This document shows positions 47,741 through 58,800 of a stretch of 64,000 bases of DNA, in pieces. Both the position numbers and the translations under genes were made by a program. Every line of letters begins with the position of its first letter. The first letter of the stretch is position 1. Origin of the DNA: Edaphochlamys debaryana (Eukaryota; Chlorophyta; Chlorophyceae; Chlamydomonadales); the NCBI GenBank assembly GCA_016858145.1, contig JAEHOE010000168.1:124001-188000 (forward strand). Reading direction: 5' to 3'. Under the pieces are notes generated by a model that made no database searches, was not told the origin of the DNA, and was given only the letters and a program-made list of their open reading frames with translations.

Positions 47741-50700
47741 TCACTGTGCGAGCGGCGCAGAAGCCGCTTGTTGGAGAGCCTGGGCACGTTCACGGGCCTC
47801 GTGCATGGCAGGGCGGAGGTCAGCGGTGAAGTGCGAGCCATGCTCCCAAGTGTTGTGCTCGGTCGAATAACCCTTCCACTGAACAAGGTATTCGGACACA
47901 GAGCGCACCTTTGATCCAGGGCCGCGGATCTGGCGTACACGGTAGTCCAGAATGCGGTCCACGGTAAACATGGGTTCTTCATCAAGCCAGGCGACAGGAC
48001 CAGGCTGCGTTGCGGTTGTCCCAGGGGCAGCAACGTAGGGCTTGATAAGGGAAACGTGAAAGGTGGGGTGAATGCGCATGTTTGAGGGCAGCTCAAGCCG
48101 TACAGCATTCTGACCAACCATCTTAACCACGGGGTAAGGACCAATCCAGCGAGGCAACAGCTTGCGAGGGCCCTTGGCCAGACTTCGCAGATTCTGCGTG
48201 CTTAGAAGTACCTTTTGACCGGGGGTAAAGGTGGCAGGGGCCTTGTTCCGGTTATAGTATGCGGCAGTACTCTGTTGAGCGGCTTCTAGGCAGGTCCTAG
48301 CGTCAGAGATACGCTCAGCAAAATCTGCTATGTACTGCTTGGCGGCAGGCACCGAGGATTCCAACTCACGCCAGATTGGGAGGGCGGGGTTGAAGCCGTA
48401 GTTCAGGTAGAACGGTGACTTGCCGGTTGAGCGGTTGACAGCATTGTTGATGGCAAATTCAGCAGCCGTCAGGTAGGCGTCCCAGGAAGCCTGAGTGCGC
48501 GTAGCGAAGTTACGCAGCATAGCACCAATCACAGCGTTGAGGCGCTCAGTTTGGCCATCAGTCTGTGGGCGGTACAAAGTTGACATGTGCAGACGGGTAT
48601 CAGTCAGTTTGCACAGGGCATCCCAGAAGTTGCTACGCCAGAGTTTATCACGATCAGCAATGATACTCTTAGGCACGCCGTGCAGGCGTACTACGTTGTC
48701 GAAGTACAGCTGGGCAGCGTCCTGCGCTTTGCAATTCACGGTGGTTGGGGCAAGATGACACATTTTAGTCAGTCGATCAACGAACACCAACAGCGTGTCC
48801 CACCCCCTTTCCGTGAGCGGGAGGGCCGTGATAAAGTCCATTGACACGGACTCCCAAGGCATCTCTGGGATTGGCAAAGGCTTCAGAAGCCCAGGAGTTT
48901 TGCCAGAACGGGATTTATTCAGTTGACAGGACTGGCACTGCGAGACGTACAGGGCAACGTCACGAGCCAGGGATGACCACGTAAAGTGTTCACGTACCAG
49001 AGCAATGGTACGAACAGTGCCCACGTGGCCTGCCAATTTGTCAGCGTGATAACGGGATATCACGAGGCGTCGTAGCTCAGCATCGTCAGGCATCACGACC
49101 AGATGTCGCTTGCTTTCTGACGTGTACTGAAACCACAAGCCATCCGACTCGACCAAGGTGGCCGTGTTAGCTGGAACAGAGAACCAGGGGTCAGCAGCAG
49201 TAGCACTCCGGAGGCGTGCAACCAAGTCACCAACCTCGGTCAGCTCAGCCACAGAAGGCGGGCTTGTAGAGGGAGGTGGCCCAGGCACAGCAGGAGTCTC
49301 GACCGTGGGCACAGGAGCCTGGGGCGAAACCTCGGAGGGCAGTGCTGGAGACACCGGGTTTAGTGGAACAGGGGGAGCAGGCGGCATAGCAGCTTTGGGC
49401 GCTTTGGCCTTAGCTGGGGGAAGGGCCCTCTTTGTCCCCTTTGGTCTTTGACCAACCTGTGGCTCAGCCGCAGCATCAGGGGACTGCGTTGCCTGCCGTT
49501 GCTTGGAGCGTGTGGTCACCTGAGCGATCGACACAGAGCGTTTGCGCTTGCCAGGGCGAGCAGCAGCAGCCCAGCGGTTCAGCGTCAAGGCAGCCGCACG
49601 TGCAACCCGCAGCAATGGATGCCTACTCAGCGCGTCAGCAATATTCTCAGAGCCTTTCAGGTGAGCCCACGAGAAGTTGAAGCGTGCCAAAAACTCCATC
49701 CACCGAGCTTGCCGGCGAGAGAGAGTCGGCACCCCCTGCAAAAAGGTGTTAGGAGCATGGTCAGTTTTAACCGTGAACTCCAAACCGTCCACATAACAGC
49801 ACCACTCCTGCAGCGCGCGCACTACGGCGAGGAGCTCTTGCTCGCCGGTGGTGTAGCCACGCTCTGCGGGGGTGAATTTCTGCGAGGTGTAAGCGACAGG
49901 TCGCCCGTCCTGCAGAAGCACGGCACCAATACCGTAGAGGGACGCGTCCGTGACAACCTCAATACGGTACGGCAGTGCGGGGTCCGGAAACGCAAGTACG
50001 ACATCACCGGTTACGGCGCTCTTCAGGGCCTCGAAGGCTGCATGGCACTCGGGGGGCCAATCCTTCGGGTGTTTGAAAGCACCTGCGCGTGTCATATTAG
50101 TCAGGGGCGCGGCCAGTGCCGAGTAACTCCTGATAAACAGACGGAAGTAGTTGGTGAGGCCCAAAAACGACCGCAGGTCTTGCAAGGTTTCCGGAGGGGG
50201 CCAGTCTCTAACAGACGCAACCTTACGGGGATCCATCCGTATGCCGTTGTGAGAGATGATATGGCCCAGGTACTCACATGTTGTTTGGGCCCATCTGCAC
50301 TTACTGGCCTTGGCACGGAGCTGATGCTCACGTAGCAGCGACAGCACCTCGCGGACATGAGCCAGGTGCTCTTCCCAAGTCTTGCTGTAAATCAGCACGT
50401 CGCTGGCAGTAAGGCAGAGGAAGGGCCGAAGGGGGGAATGTGAGTAATTGAGTGGCGGGGGAAGGGCGACGCTGATCAGGCGAGCCCAGCGCCAACTCAC
50501 TCCAGGTACACGACCATGAACCCCTTTTTAATGCACCGGCCGAAAAGGTTGGCCATGCATTCGGAGAAGGTGCCTACAAAGCGACGCACGTAGCAGGGTC
50601 ACGCATTGGGAGGTAGGGGTAACCCGCCACCCAATACAGCCTTACTTGGGGCATTAGTCAGACGGAAGCTGAGGATGGTAAATTCGTAATGCCCAAACGG

Positions 50701-53500
50701 CGTGCTGAAGGCAGTTTTAGGAATATCGGATTCCTGGATACGTATCTGGTTGTATCCCTGTAGAGAGAGAGCAGCACTGGTTGTGGCGCCGGCAACGTAC
50801 GGCAACCCCCAAGCAGCGCCCCTAAATCTCTACCTGCTGCAAATCGATGCTGGAGAAGTAACGCGCGCCGCGCAGCTTATCCAGAAGGTCATCGATGCGG
50901 GGTAAAGGGTAACGGTTCTTGACTGTGCGAGCGTTAAGCCCTACACAAGGCAAGAGCCGAAAGGGGATTAGCGCATCCTATGCTGACATGCACCAGGCAG
51001 GGGCCAGTTGCCTGAGCAGACAGCAGCGCTAACTTAACCTAAACTAAAGCAAGGAAAGGAGGTAACGAAGCGGCGAAGCGTTCCCATACCTCTGTAGTTG
51101 ATCACCATGCGCAGCGTGCCGTCCTTTTTCCCGACGAAGAGGATGGGGGCGCACCACGGTGAGGACGAGGGTCGTATCATGCCCTTAGCCAGCAGGTCCG
51201 TGACTTGACGCTTGACCTCCTCCAGCTCAAGAGGGGACAACCGATAGGGCCGTTTAGCAATGGGCGTAGAGTCAGGCAGCATAGGGATAACGTGTGTCAT
51301 GGGACGAACGGGGGGCAGCTCCGTTATTGGCGCAAACACGTCTTGATACTCGTCCAGCAGAGTCTGTACGGCAGGGTCCGTATCAGGGGTGTCAGAGGAA
51401 GCAAGAGAAGCGTTGAGTGACGCACAAGGGTGTACCAACAGGGCATGAGCACCCTTACGCAACAGGCGCGCAGCTTCTTTGCGACCAATGCTCACAGGTG
51501 CAGTGCGTGCACAGATTGCAGCCGTTGCGAAGTTGACCTCAGCTACCGAATTGTCAGCCTCTCCCTCCCCCTCAGATGGAGGTGCGGGGACAAAAGGCAC
51601 ACGGCACGTCTCCGTGCCTTTACGCAACAGCAGGTCATTGCGGCCCATACGCACCTCAGCCAGTAGAGAGCGCAGAGTGCCAGAGCCCAGGACCAGAGAC
51701 ACGGGGTCGAGGAGTCCTGAAAGCACAAAGGGCCGGATGGTCAAGTGCATGGACCCAACAGAGATGCGCAAGCAGGCGCGGCCTATGATAGCTTGCGTAC
51801 CCCCATCAGCAAGGGTGACCCGAGCGACAGCAGAGCGATCTAGGCGCAGCCCCAACAGCTTGACCAACTCAGCGGATATGAAGTCATGACTGGCGCCCGT
51901 GTCGACCAGGGATAAGACACGTTGGCGCAGAGCACGAACTTCAATGACAGGCAGCCCATGTCCTGCGTCAGAGGCAGCAGCTCAGAGCAGGGACACACGG
52001 GGGTTGCGGTCAGAGTGTGTGACAGGGGCGGGGGCATGGAACCAGACCTCGGCAGCATCAGGGCTAGCAGGCAGAGGTAGCACCCGACCCGTCTCACTCA
52101 TACCGTTGAACAGAGAGGTGCCCGCAGCGAAGCAAAGGACCCGTTCCATACCAGAGAGGAGCGAAGAAGCTTGTGCACGCTTGGCAGTGTAGGCGGGCAG
52201 GAGTAGAGCGAGGGAGGTCTCCGGTCTTGAGTCTCGAAAGCGACGGTAGACTTGAAGGCCAGCTTGCATCTCAGAAAAGGTTAGGGGTGCAAACCAGACC
52301 GTGCGCCCACCCAGAGACGCAGAGGACAAGGGGCAACCACGAGGCCACTCGACATTACATGCGGCAGTGAACCCGGCCCTCACAGCGCTCAGATCAAAGT
52401 CAAAGCGCTTGCCGATCTTCTTCTCAATGTCCATTAGATGCTGTGGCCTGATAGCGCGGCACGGGCGCCATGCAATCTTAGAAGCGGCGGCAACAACTGG
52501 AGTAGCAGCACCAGCAGCATCAGCAACAGACACCAGACACGGCATACCCTCATCGGCCTGACTGCCACCGGTTGGCAGGGACAACAGCGACGAACACCCA
52601 GGAGTATGCACCCCCTCATCACCCTGGGCAGCCCCCTACTTGGGGCAGGCGGAGACCTGGTGGTCAGCCGACCCGCACTTGAAGCATTGCCCGTGCCCCT
52701 TGCGCGTCAGGAAGACCTTACCGTTGCAGCCGAACGAGTCCATGTGCTCGGCGAGGTCCTTGCCAGCGTGCACCGCCTGGTCGATCAGGGCCTTGGCGCG
52801 GGCCGGGCCCACGGGGGGCAGCGACGGGCCAGCGCCCTCGTTGACCTTGGGCTTGCGGGCGCCGGGCTTGACGGCGGCCGCCAGCTTGGCCTTCTTCTTG
52901 GCCGGCTCGGCGCCCTTGGCCTGCAGGGAGGCAAGGCGGACAGCAGCAGCACGTGCAGACACAGCGTCTTTAGCAGCGTGCAGCTTCCGCTCTTCAGCCC
53001 GAACATGGGTGTACAGAGCCGCATAGGTTCTGAAGCAGTCGCCTTGCTGATCTGTCTGGCAGGCGGGGCCAAGGGTGGGATCAGATACCAAGCCCGTCTG
53101 GAACCAGAAGATCTTCTCGGACTCAGTAATGTCAGAGATGTTGGACCAGATGGCCTCTAAGCGCGACTGATAGGACGCTACAGTGTCCTTGTTCGCACCC
53201 CGCCACTCATACTTCTTCTGAAGCAGCTTCGAGCGGGCCTCATCAGCCTTAGGGCGGACAGTGGGAGCCCAGCGCGCCCTAATGGCCTATAGAAACCCTT
53301 GCACACGGCCCGGAGTGGCCGAGGCAGACACCTTCTCCAGATCGAGAACGGGCAGGGGCAGCGAGGACTTCTGCTTACTCACCGCAGCGACGGGGGTCTG
53401 GCCGTTGGAGCCGCTGGGGCCAGCGCCACCCTCCGGACGGTGCAGCTCTGCAGGCCGGTCAGGGATAGGGCCAGCAAGAGGGGCGTTAGTGGCCGTTTGG
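47741..53500 (-). CDS. Intron-containing gag-pol polyprotein (Ty3 chromovirus)
   Basis: Coding blocks: from about 53500 (start missing) to 53383, then 53286-52640, 52561-52104, 51962-51090, 50940-50834, 50757-50646, 50573-50501 and 50402-47741. The seven gaps are GT-AG, 72-149 bp, and every phase fits. Joined, the last seven blocks give 1,643 codons without a stop. Domains in order: gag capsid part; CCHC knuckle [14 protein letters not shown]; aspartic protease with DTGAS; reverse transcriptase ([12 protein letters not shown], then [53 protein letters not shown]); RNase H; integrase with an HHCC finger and D-D-E residues in SMDF, ADRD and GQTERLN; chromodomain with [17 protein letters not shown]. 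Unspliced, the frame hits TAG at 53287, TAG at 52636 and TGA near 51982; all lie within the proposed introns. It could copy and integrate the element if expressed with an intact gag start, which is absent here. Confidence 0.85.
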
Positions 53501-55771
53501 GCGCGGGCGCTGCCCCTGCTCCCACACTCCACCCCCTTCCACCCTCGCCTGCCCACCCACCTCCCTTCCACCCCCCTCCACCCCCCAGGCAAGTGTTCCG
53601 GGCCCTCGAGGCGGGGACGCTGCAGGGGGGCCCTCCGCTGCTGTGCTGCAACACGCCGGGGCAGGTGAGCGGCCAGGCGGCGGGGCCGTCGTCCGGGATC
53701 CTGGGGCACAGGCAGGCGGGCAGATGGGTCGGCGGAGAAGGCATCGACGGGTTGCATCGCCGGGTCGGATGGGTCCGCGGGGGCCGTTGTGGAGAGGCTG
53801 GGTACACAGGCTGCCGGGGCCATCACAGGGGCGGGCGTGAAGGGGTGGGCGGCGTGCCTCGTGCAGCCAGGTTGAGCCCTCGGGCCGCGTGCCAGCTCCA
53901 CCCCAAGCCCCTGGACGCTGCTGCCCCACGCCGCTGCCGCATGCGTTCCTGCGTCCTCCAAACCCAAAGCTCTGACAACCCCCAACGACCCCCCAACACC
54001 CCCCGACACCACCCTACCCCCCCGGAAACACGCCCCTCCCCCCCCCTCCGCACGCCCCAGGCCTACGTGATCAAGCCCGCCGGCCCCGACGCCGTGGCGC
54101 TGGTGTTTCCCCTGGTCTTCAGCAGCCGCCAGGACGCAGCCATAGGCGTGGCGTGCCTGCAGGCAAGGGGGGAGGGAAGGGAAGGGGGGAGAAGAAAGGG
54201 GGGGAGGGAGATGCGGGAGGGAGCGGGCATTGCGAGCCTGGAAGCAGGGGTTGAAGGGGGGAGGTACTTGGGGACTGGCGTGGGGGCGGTGGCAACGGGG
54301 AAGGGGAGCAGTCCGCGCAGCACAGGTGCGGGGCCACGGGCTCACCAAAACCCTAGCCCTCCGCATCCGTGGTGCTTGGAGGCACCCTCGGCCCTCGGCA
54401 TCTAATCGCTTCAGGTTGGCCCCTGAGACCCCGCCCGCTTCAAGCTCGTAGCCCGAAACACACAGCCTGCCTCGAGGCTCGACCCCTGGCCCATGCCCCT
54501 CTCCTCCCCGCCCCCGCCCCCGCTCCCCCCTGCAGGAGTTTGTGGAGGCACGGCGGGGCGCAGCGCTGGTTAGAGCTCCCATCGTGGCGGCGAGGGGGCT
54601 GCTGGCGGGGCCAACCTCTCCAGGCTCGGTGTAGCACGAAATGCCAATCCAGGGCGGGGAGGGCCCAGCGGAGGCGGAGGCGGAGCTCGAGGCGTTAAGG
54701 CGCGACTCCTCGAGGGTTAGGCCGCGGGCGAACGCCGCTTCGCCCGTGGGCGTGTTGACGGAGCTGCGGCGGCTGTGGGGCCGGCTGCCGCCACTCGCCG
54801 AGCCCTTCCCGGTACCCAGTAGACCCCGGAGCAGGCCCATCAGGCGACTGCCTTGGCGGCCGCCGCCGGCCAGCTCGCCCTCCTGCACCCCAGAGGCAAG
54901 CGGCGAGAGTGCGCCGCCAGGGCCGCCGACGTCCGGGGGAGAGGCGTCCGCTAGGACGGCACTTGCGTCGTGGGCACCCGCTGGAGAGGTAGCTGTTGCG
55001 GCCGCGGCTGTGGCGGCTGCCGTGGTGATGGAGGCTAGTGGCTCGGCGGAGGACGCCTCCAGCTTGCACTCCTCCGACCCCACCTCGCACACCACACGGG
55101 GGTCCAGAGGGGCAGCCGGAGCGCAGAACTCGGGCCGCGGAGGCGGCAGCAGCGGCGGCACTACCTCCTCACTCGCCTCGTCGCCATCAAAGCAGCTGCC
55201 GCCGAAGCCACCGCTACCGTCGCCCGTGCCGCTCCGAGGCAGCGTCTGCGGCCCCGCCCTAGCCGCGCCCGTGCCCCCTTGCGCCCAGGCAGCAGCGCGC
55301 ACCCCGCCACCGCTGGCGCCGCCGCCACTGTCCGCCGCAGGTGGAGCGGCCGCGTCCAGCGATGTGCGCAACAGCATGTGGCGTGCGCTGCCAGGCCGGG
55401 GTGCGCCGGCGCCGCTCCAGACGGTGGAGGCGGCGGCGGTGGTCATGGCAGGCGGGCGGCGTACCTCGTCGAGCGACCAGCGGCCTCGCTCCCTAGCGCC
55501 CCGGCCGTCGGCCCGCTGCCAGGACGGTGCGTCGCCGCTGCCGGGCCGGAAGTCGCCAGAGCCCGGGCGGCGGCGGCCCACCGGCGGCCCCGATCCCACG
55601 GCGGGTGTTGAAAACGGAAGCGAGGAGCAGGGGCCGGTGCTAACGCCGCCGCCGCTGCCGCCGCTTCGGGGTCTGTCCGTGCAGCGGCTCAGCCGTCCCA
55701 GCTCTGCGTCAGAGCTCAGGCCGGTGACGCCGGCGGCCGGCGGCACGCCGGCCTGCTGCAGACTGCGCCGA

Positions 55772-55804
<33 letters not shown>

Positions 55805-58800
55805 CAGCGATAGAACCCCGCCGCCGAGGCCGCGGAGACCGCCGCCGCCGCCGCCTCCGGCGTTCCCAGCGACAGCAGCACTCGGGCCGAGAAGCCGCGC
55901 GAGCCCCCCAGGGCCGAGGCAGTGGCGGCCGCGGCGGCGGCAGTAGAGCCGCTGGACGCTGTCGGGGGCGCCGTCGCCGCTGGCGGCGGCGGCTGCAGCT
56001 GCGGAGGTGGCGGCCGCCCGCCGGGCAGCCACACGGGGCAGGCGACGCCCAATAGCGTGGCCTGTGCGGCGTACGACTCACTCGCGTGCGGGCCGCTGCG
56101 GACGCCGCCGGGTCCCGTCGAAGGCGCGCGGATGGGCTGCTGGCCGTCGGTGCAGGACTGTAGGGCAACCTCCAGAGTGGCAGTGTCGCTGGTGGCCAGG
56201 GGGTCAGGGCCGAGGTGTGGGTGGGGGTCGGCGCCGCACAGGGCCAGGGTCGCGGAGGCGCCACAGGCGGCGGCGGGGCTCGGAGGCGCGTCGGCCCCGA
56301 GCGGGGCTGCGTCCAGGAGGGGTGGGTCGGTGCTGCTGCCGTTCCGGCTCTCTGCAAGGGCAACGGGCATTCGAGCGCGCATGTGTGCATTGGCGGGAGG
56401 CACTGGAACCCCACACGCTCAGTGCACGGACTCGCCGCGGTAGCTGGCACCTGGATGGCAGGCCCTTCCCCCATCTATCCTTACGGCTCCCTGCCACCAC
56501 GGACAAGCTCGCATGCTCCCGACGCAATCCCGGCCCCGACGCACCCCGCGGGCGACTCATGAACTTTTTGAGGGACCTCGCCAAAGCGCCCACCACGCCG
56601 CTCCGCCAGGACACGCCAGCCGAGCCCGGCGCCCCCGACCCAGATCGCAACACCGCCGAGCCAGCCCCCGCTTCCGGCCCCACCGCCGCGCCGCGTAACG
56701 CCAGCAGAGTCTCGGCCCAGCCCAGCCCCGAGGCGGCGGCGGGCAGCCCATGCAGACCACCCAACGCCAGCCCCTGCGTTGTCGCCAGCAGCCGCCCGGA
56801 CCCAGGCCCATAGCGGACGTCGGCCGCGGCCACAGCCGCGCCCGTTCCCGCGACGCTGTGCCCCCTGCGTCTGGGGTGCTGGTGCGGGAGGGCCTGGGAC
56901 CAGGTCCCGAGGGACCGGCGCGACCAAACCTCGCTCGTGCTGTTGGCGTCTTGGCCGCGAGCCGGGGCGGCAGCGGAAGGGTGTTGCTGTGACACGGGCC
57001 GGTCAAGGCTGAGGTGAGGGGCGCCCGCGCTGCAGGCGCGACCGCCGGGCGGCAGGCGCGTGGGGAGGGTGGTGTGCGGGGGAAGCGTGATGGTGCAGAG
57101 CAGGCGGCTTTGCGGCACGCCCCCTGACGCGCCTCCCGACCAGCCCGCAGGCGCTCCAAGCGAGCGGGAAGGCCCGGCGGTGGCCCAGTCGTCCGAGGCG
57201 GCGGCGGCCGTATTCCGGGCGCTGTTCAGCTCGTCTAGCACGCTGCCGGAGTGCGGCGGGGCCCAGTCGATGGCGGTTGGAGCCGTTGCGGCGTGGTGCA
57301 CGTGTGCCGCAGACCTGAGGGGCCGGGGGAGGCGAGCGTGAGCGGGGGTAGCCGCGGGTGGTACGGCGGCTAGCGCCGGCGTTCCCTCTGTATATGGGTT
57401 ATAGTGCTCCACAGCTTCACATGTTCACATCTGCATGGTGGGCACGCACGCACGAGCCCGGGAGCCGCGTGCTCACCTCACGACCAAGTCCGCCAGCGCA
57501 GTGGGGCGGCGCGGGGGCGGCCGATGGGGGGCGGCGTCCAACGAGGCCCGCCCCGATCTCCCCATGCCCCTGTGGGCAGCTGCTGCTACCGCCGCAACGC
57601 CACCGCCGTGTGCCAGGCGCGGGCGGCCCGCGGGGGCGTCGTTACTGGTCGCAGCAACCGCGACCGCCGGGGTCCCCGCATGTGTCGTGCCGCCTTCGTC
57701 TAGATTTGCGTACCACTCACTGTCATTGCCGCCGCGTCCTGAGGGCAAGGGGTACCATTGCAAATTTGGCGCGGGCCACTCTCCTAAGACACAAGGAGGT
57801 ATGAGGGAAAGAGTTGCCGAGAGCAGGTCCCCACCCCTCCCACGCACCCGTCTCCACCAGTGCCGCCTGAGCCGTACCCGCGAGAGACACCACCAGCGCC
57901 TCGCCGCCGCTGGGGGGCGCCCCGCGAGCCCAACTGCCCGCCGAGGAGGCGGCAGCCGCCCCGCCCGACACCACGGTCCCGAGCAGTCGTTGCCAGCGGC
58001 TGCCAGCGGCGGTGGCGGTGACGGTGGCGGTGGCGGGGGCCGGGGGCTGGGGCCGGGGGGGCTGGCTGGGCCGCTGGGCGCTCTGCGGCTGGCGGCCGCG
58101 AGGGGGGTGCGGGCAGTCGGGACTCACGAGCCCCGCAGCACCCGAGGAGGCCCGGCCCAGAGCCAGAAGGCCGGCGGTGGCAGAGGCGATTTGGGTTGAG
58201 GATCGCTTGAGGGGCGGCGTCCCCGCCAGCCCTACCAGGTCCATGCTGGTCGCCGCCCCTGCCGACTCAAGCGCTGATGCGCCCAGGTTTAGAGAGGCCG
58301 CCTCCCCCAGGCCCGGGCAGCAACCCCGGCGCGCCCGCGTCCCTCCGCTCCGTGAGCTTAGACAGCAGCAGTGCGTCGTGCATGTCGTACAGTTCCGTAC
58401 AGCGCCAGCCTGGGGGCCGTGTGGCACGAACACAGTGGCACACACCGACACTCAGGGCAGGAGTGGGGCATATAGCTGGTTGGAACCGTGAGGGCGAGCA
58501 TTGCCACCTGAAGAGCAGCCAGTGTGAAGCATTGCGGCCCACAAGACCTTCCGTGCGAAGGCCCCCTCACCTGCGCTTGCCATGAGGAGCGCTCCGTATC
58601 GGCTGACGGCCTGTGAGCAGGCGGCGTCAGCTGTGGCGGCGGCAGCAGCGGAGGCAGCCGCAGTGGCGACACGAACAGAGCGAGCACCGCCAAGGTCTCC
58701 ACCATCCTCCCATCCGCCAAGCTGCGCGGACTCAAGGCCGCTCCCCCGCCGCAGCGGGGAGGAAGCCTCCGCGCCTGCACCCGCCGCGGCGGAAGCAATG

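Larger units (their letters stand above)
47271..53510 (-). mobile_element. Ty3/gypsy chromovirus, 5'-truncated, inside ARPC2
   Basis: A single LTR lies at the 3' end (47271-47704). Next to it, inside the element, is a purine-rich tract (AGAGGGGGAGCACT on the minus strand, 47718-47705). Gag-pol then runs to about 53,500. No 5' LTR, primer-binding site or gag start codon is found: gag sequence passes directly into the pyrimidine-rich end of an ARPC2 intron at about 53,510. The insertion therefore suffered, or was made with, a deletion at its 5' side that may also have removed an ARPC2 exon. Chromodomain after integrase, RNase H before integrase and a YLDD reverse transcriptase place it among chromoviruses. 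Confidence 0.85.
46073..54634 (+). pseudogene. ARPC2: Arp2/3 complex subunit 2 (p34-Arc) gene, split and truncated
   Basis: Exons: 46073-46171 (MSGSGILISCQNRVIQARIH), 46282-46439, 46637-46840, 53589-53664, 54061-54162, 54536-54634. ARPC2 forms the Arp2/3 core that binds the mother actin filament. The diagnostic stretch is exon 5 plus 6: a YVIK...VALVFPLVFSSRQD strand region, then LQEFVEARRGAAL, closely matching plant ARPC2 (KEFVEARRAAAL). Damage seen: exon 2 is 158 bp where phases on both sides need a multiple of three, and the frame changes before CEFRLVVGAP; exon 4 needs two bases from a preceding exon that is absent; a retrotransposon lies between exons 3 and 4; after RAPIV the sequence becomes copy B antisense at about 54,588, so the last third of the protein is missing. 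Exons 2 and 5 end at GC donors (CAG|GCGAGT, CAG|GCAAGG). Confidence 0.8.

Noticed and set aside
51982..53289. Stops in gag-pol taken as nonsense mutations, or the TAG after the zinc knuckle as a readthrough signal
   Set aside because: Each stop lies inside an interval with good GT-AG ends and matching phases; splicing explains all three with one mechanism.
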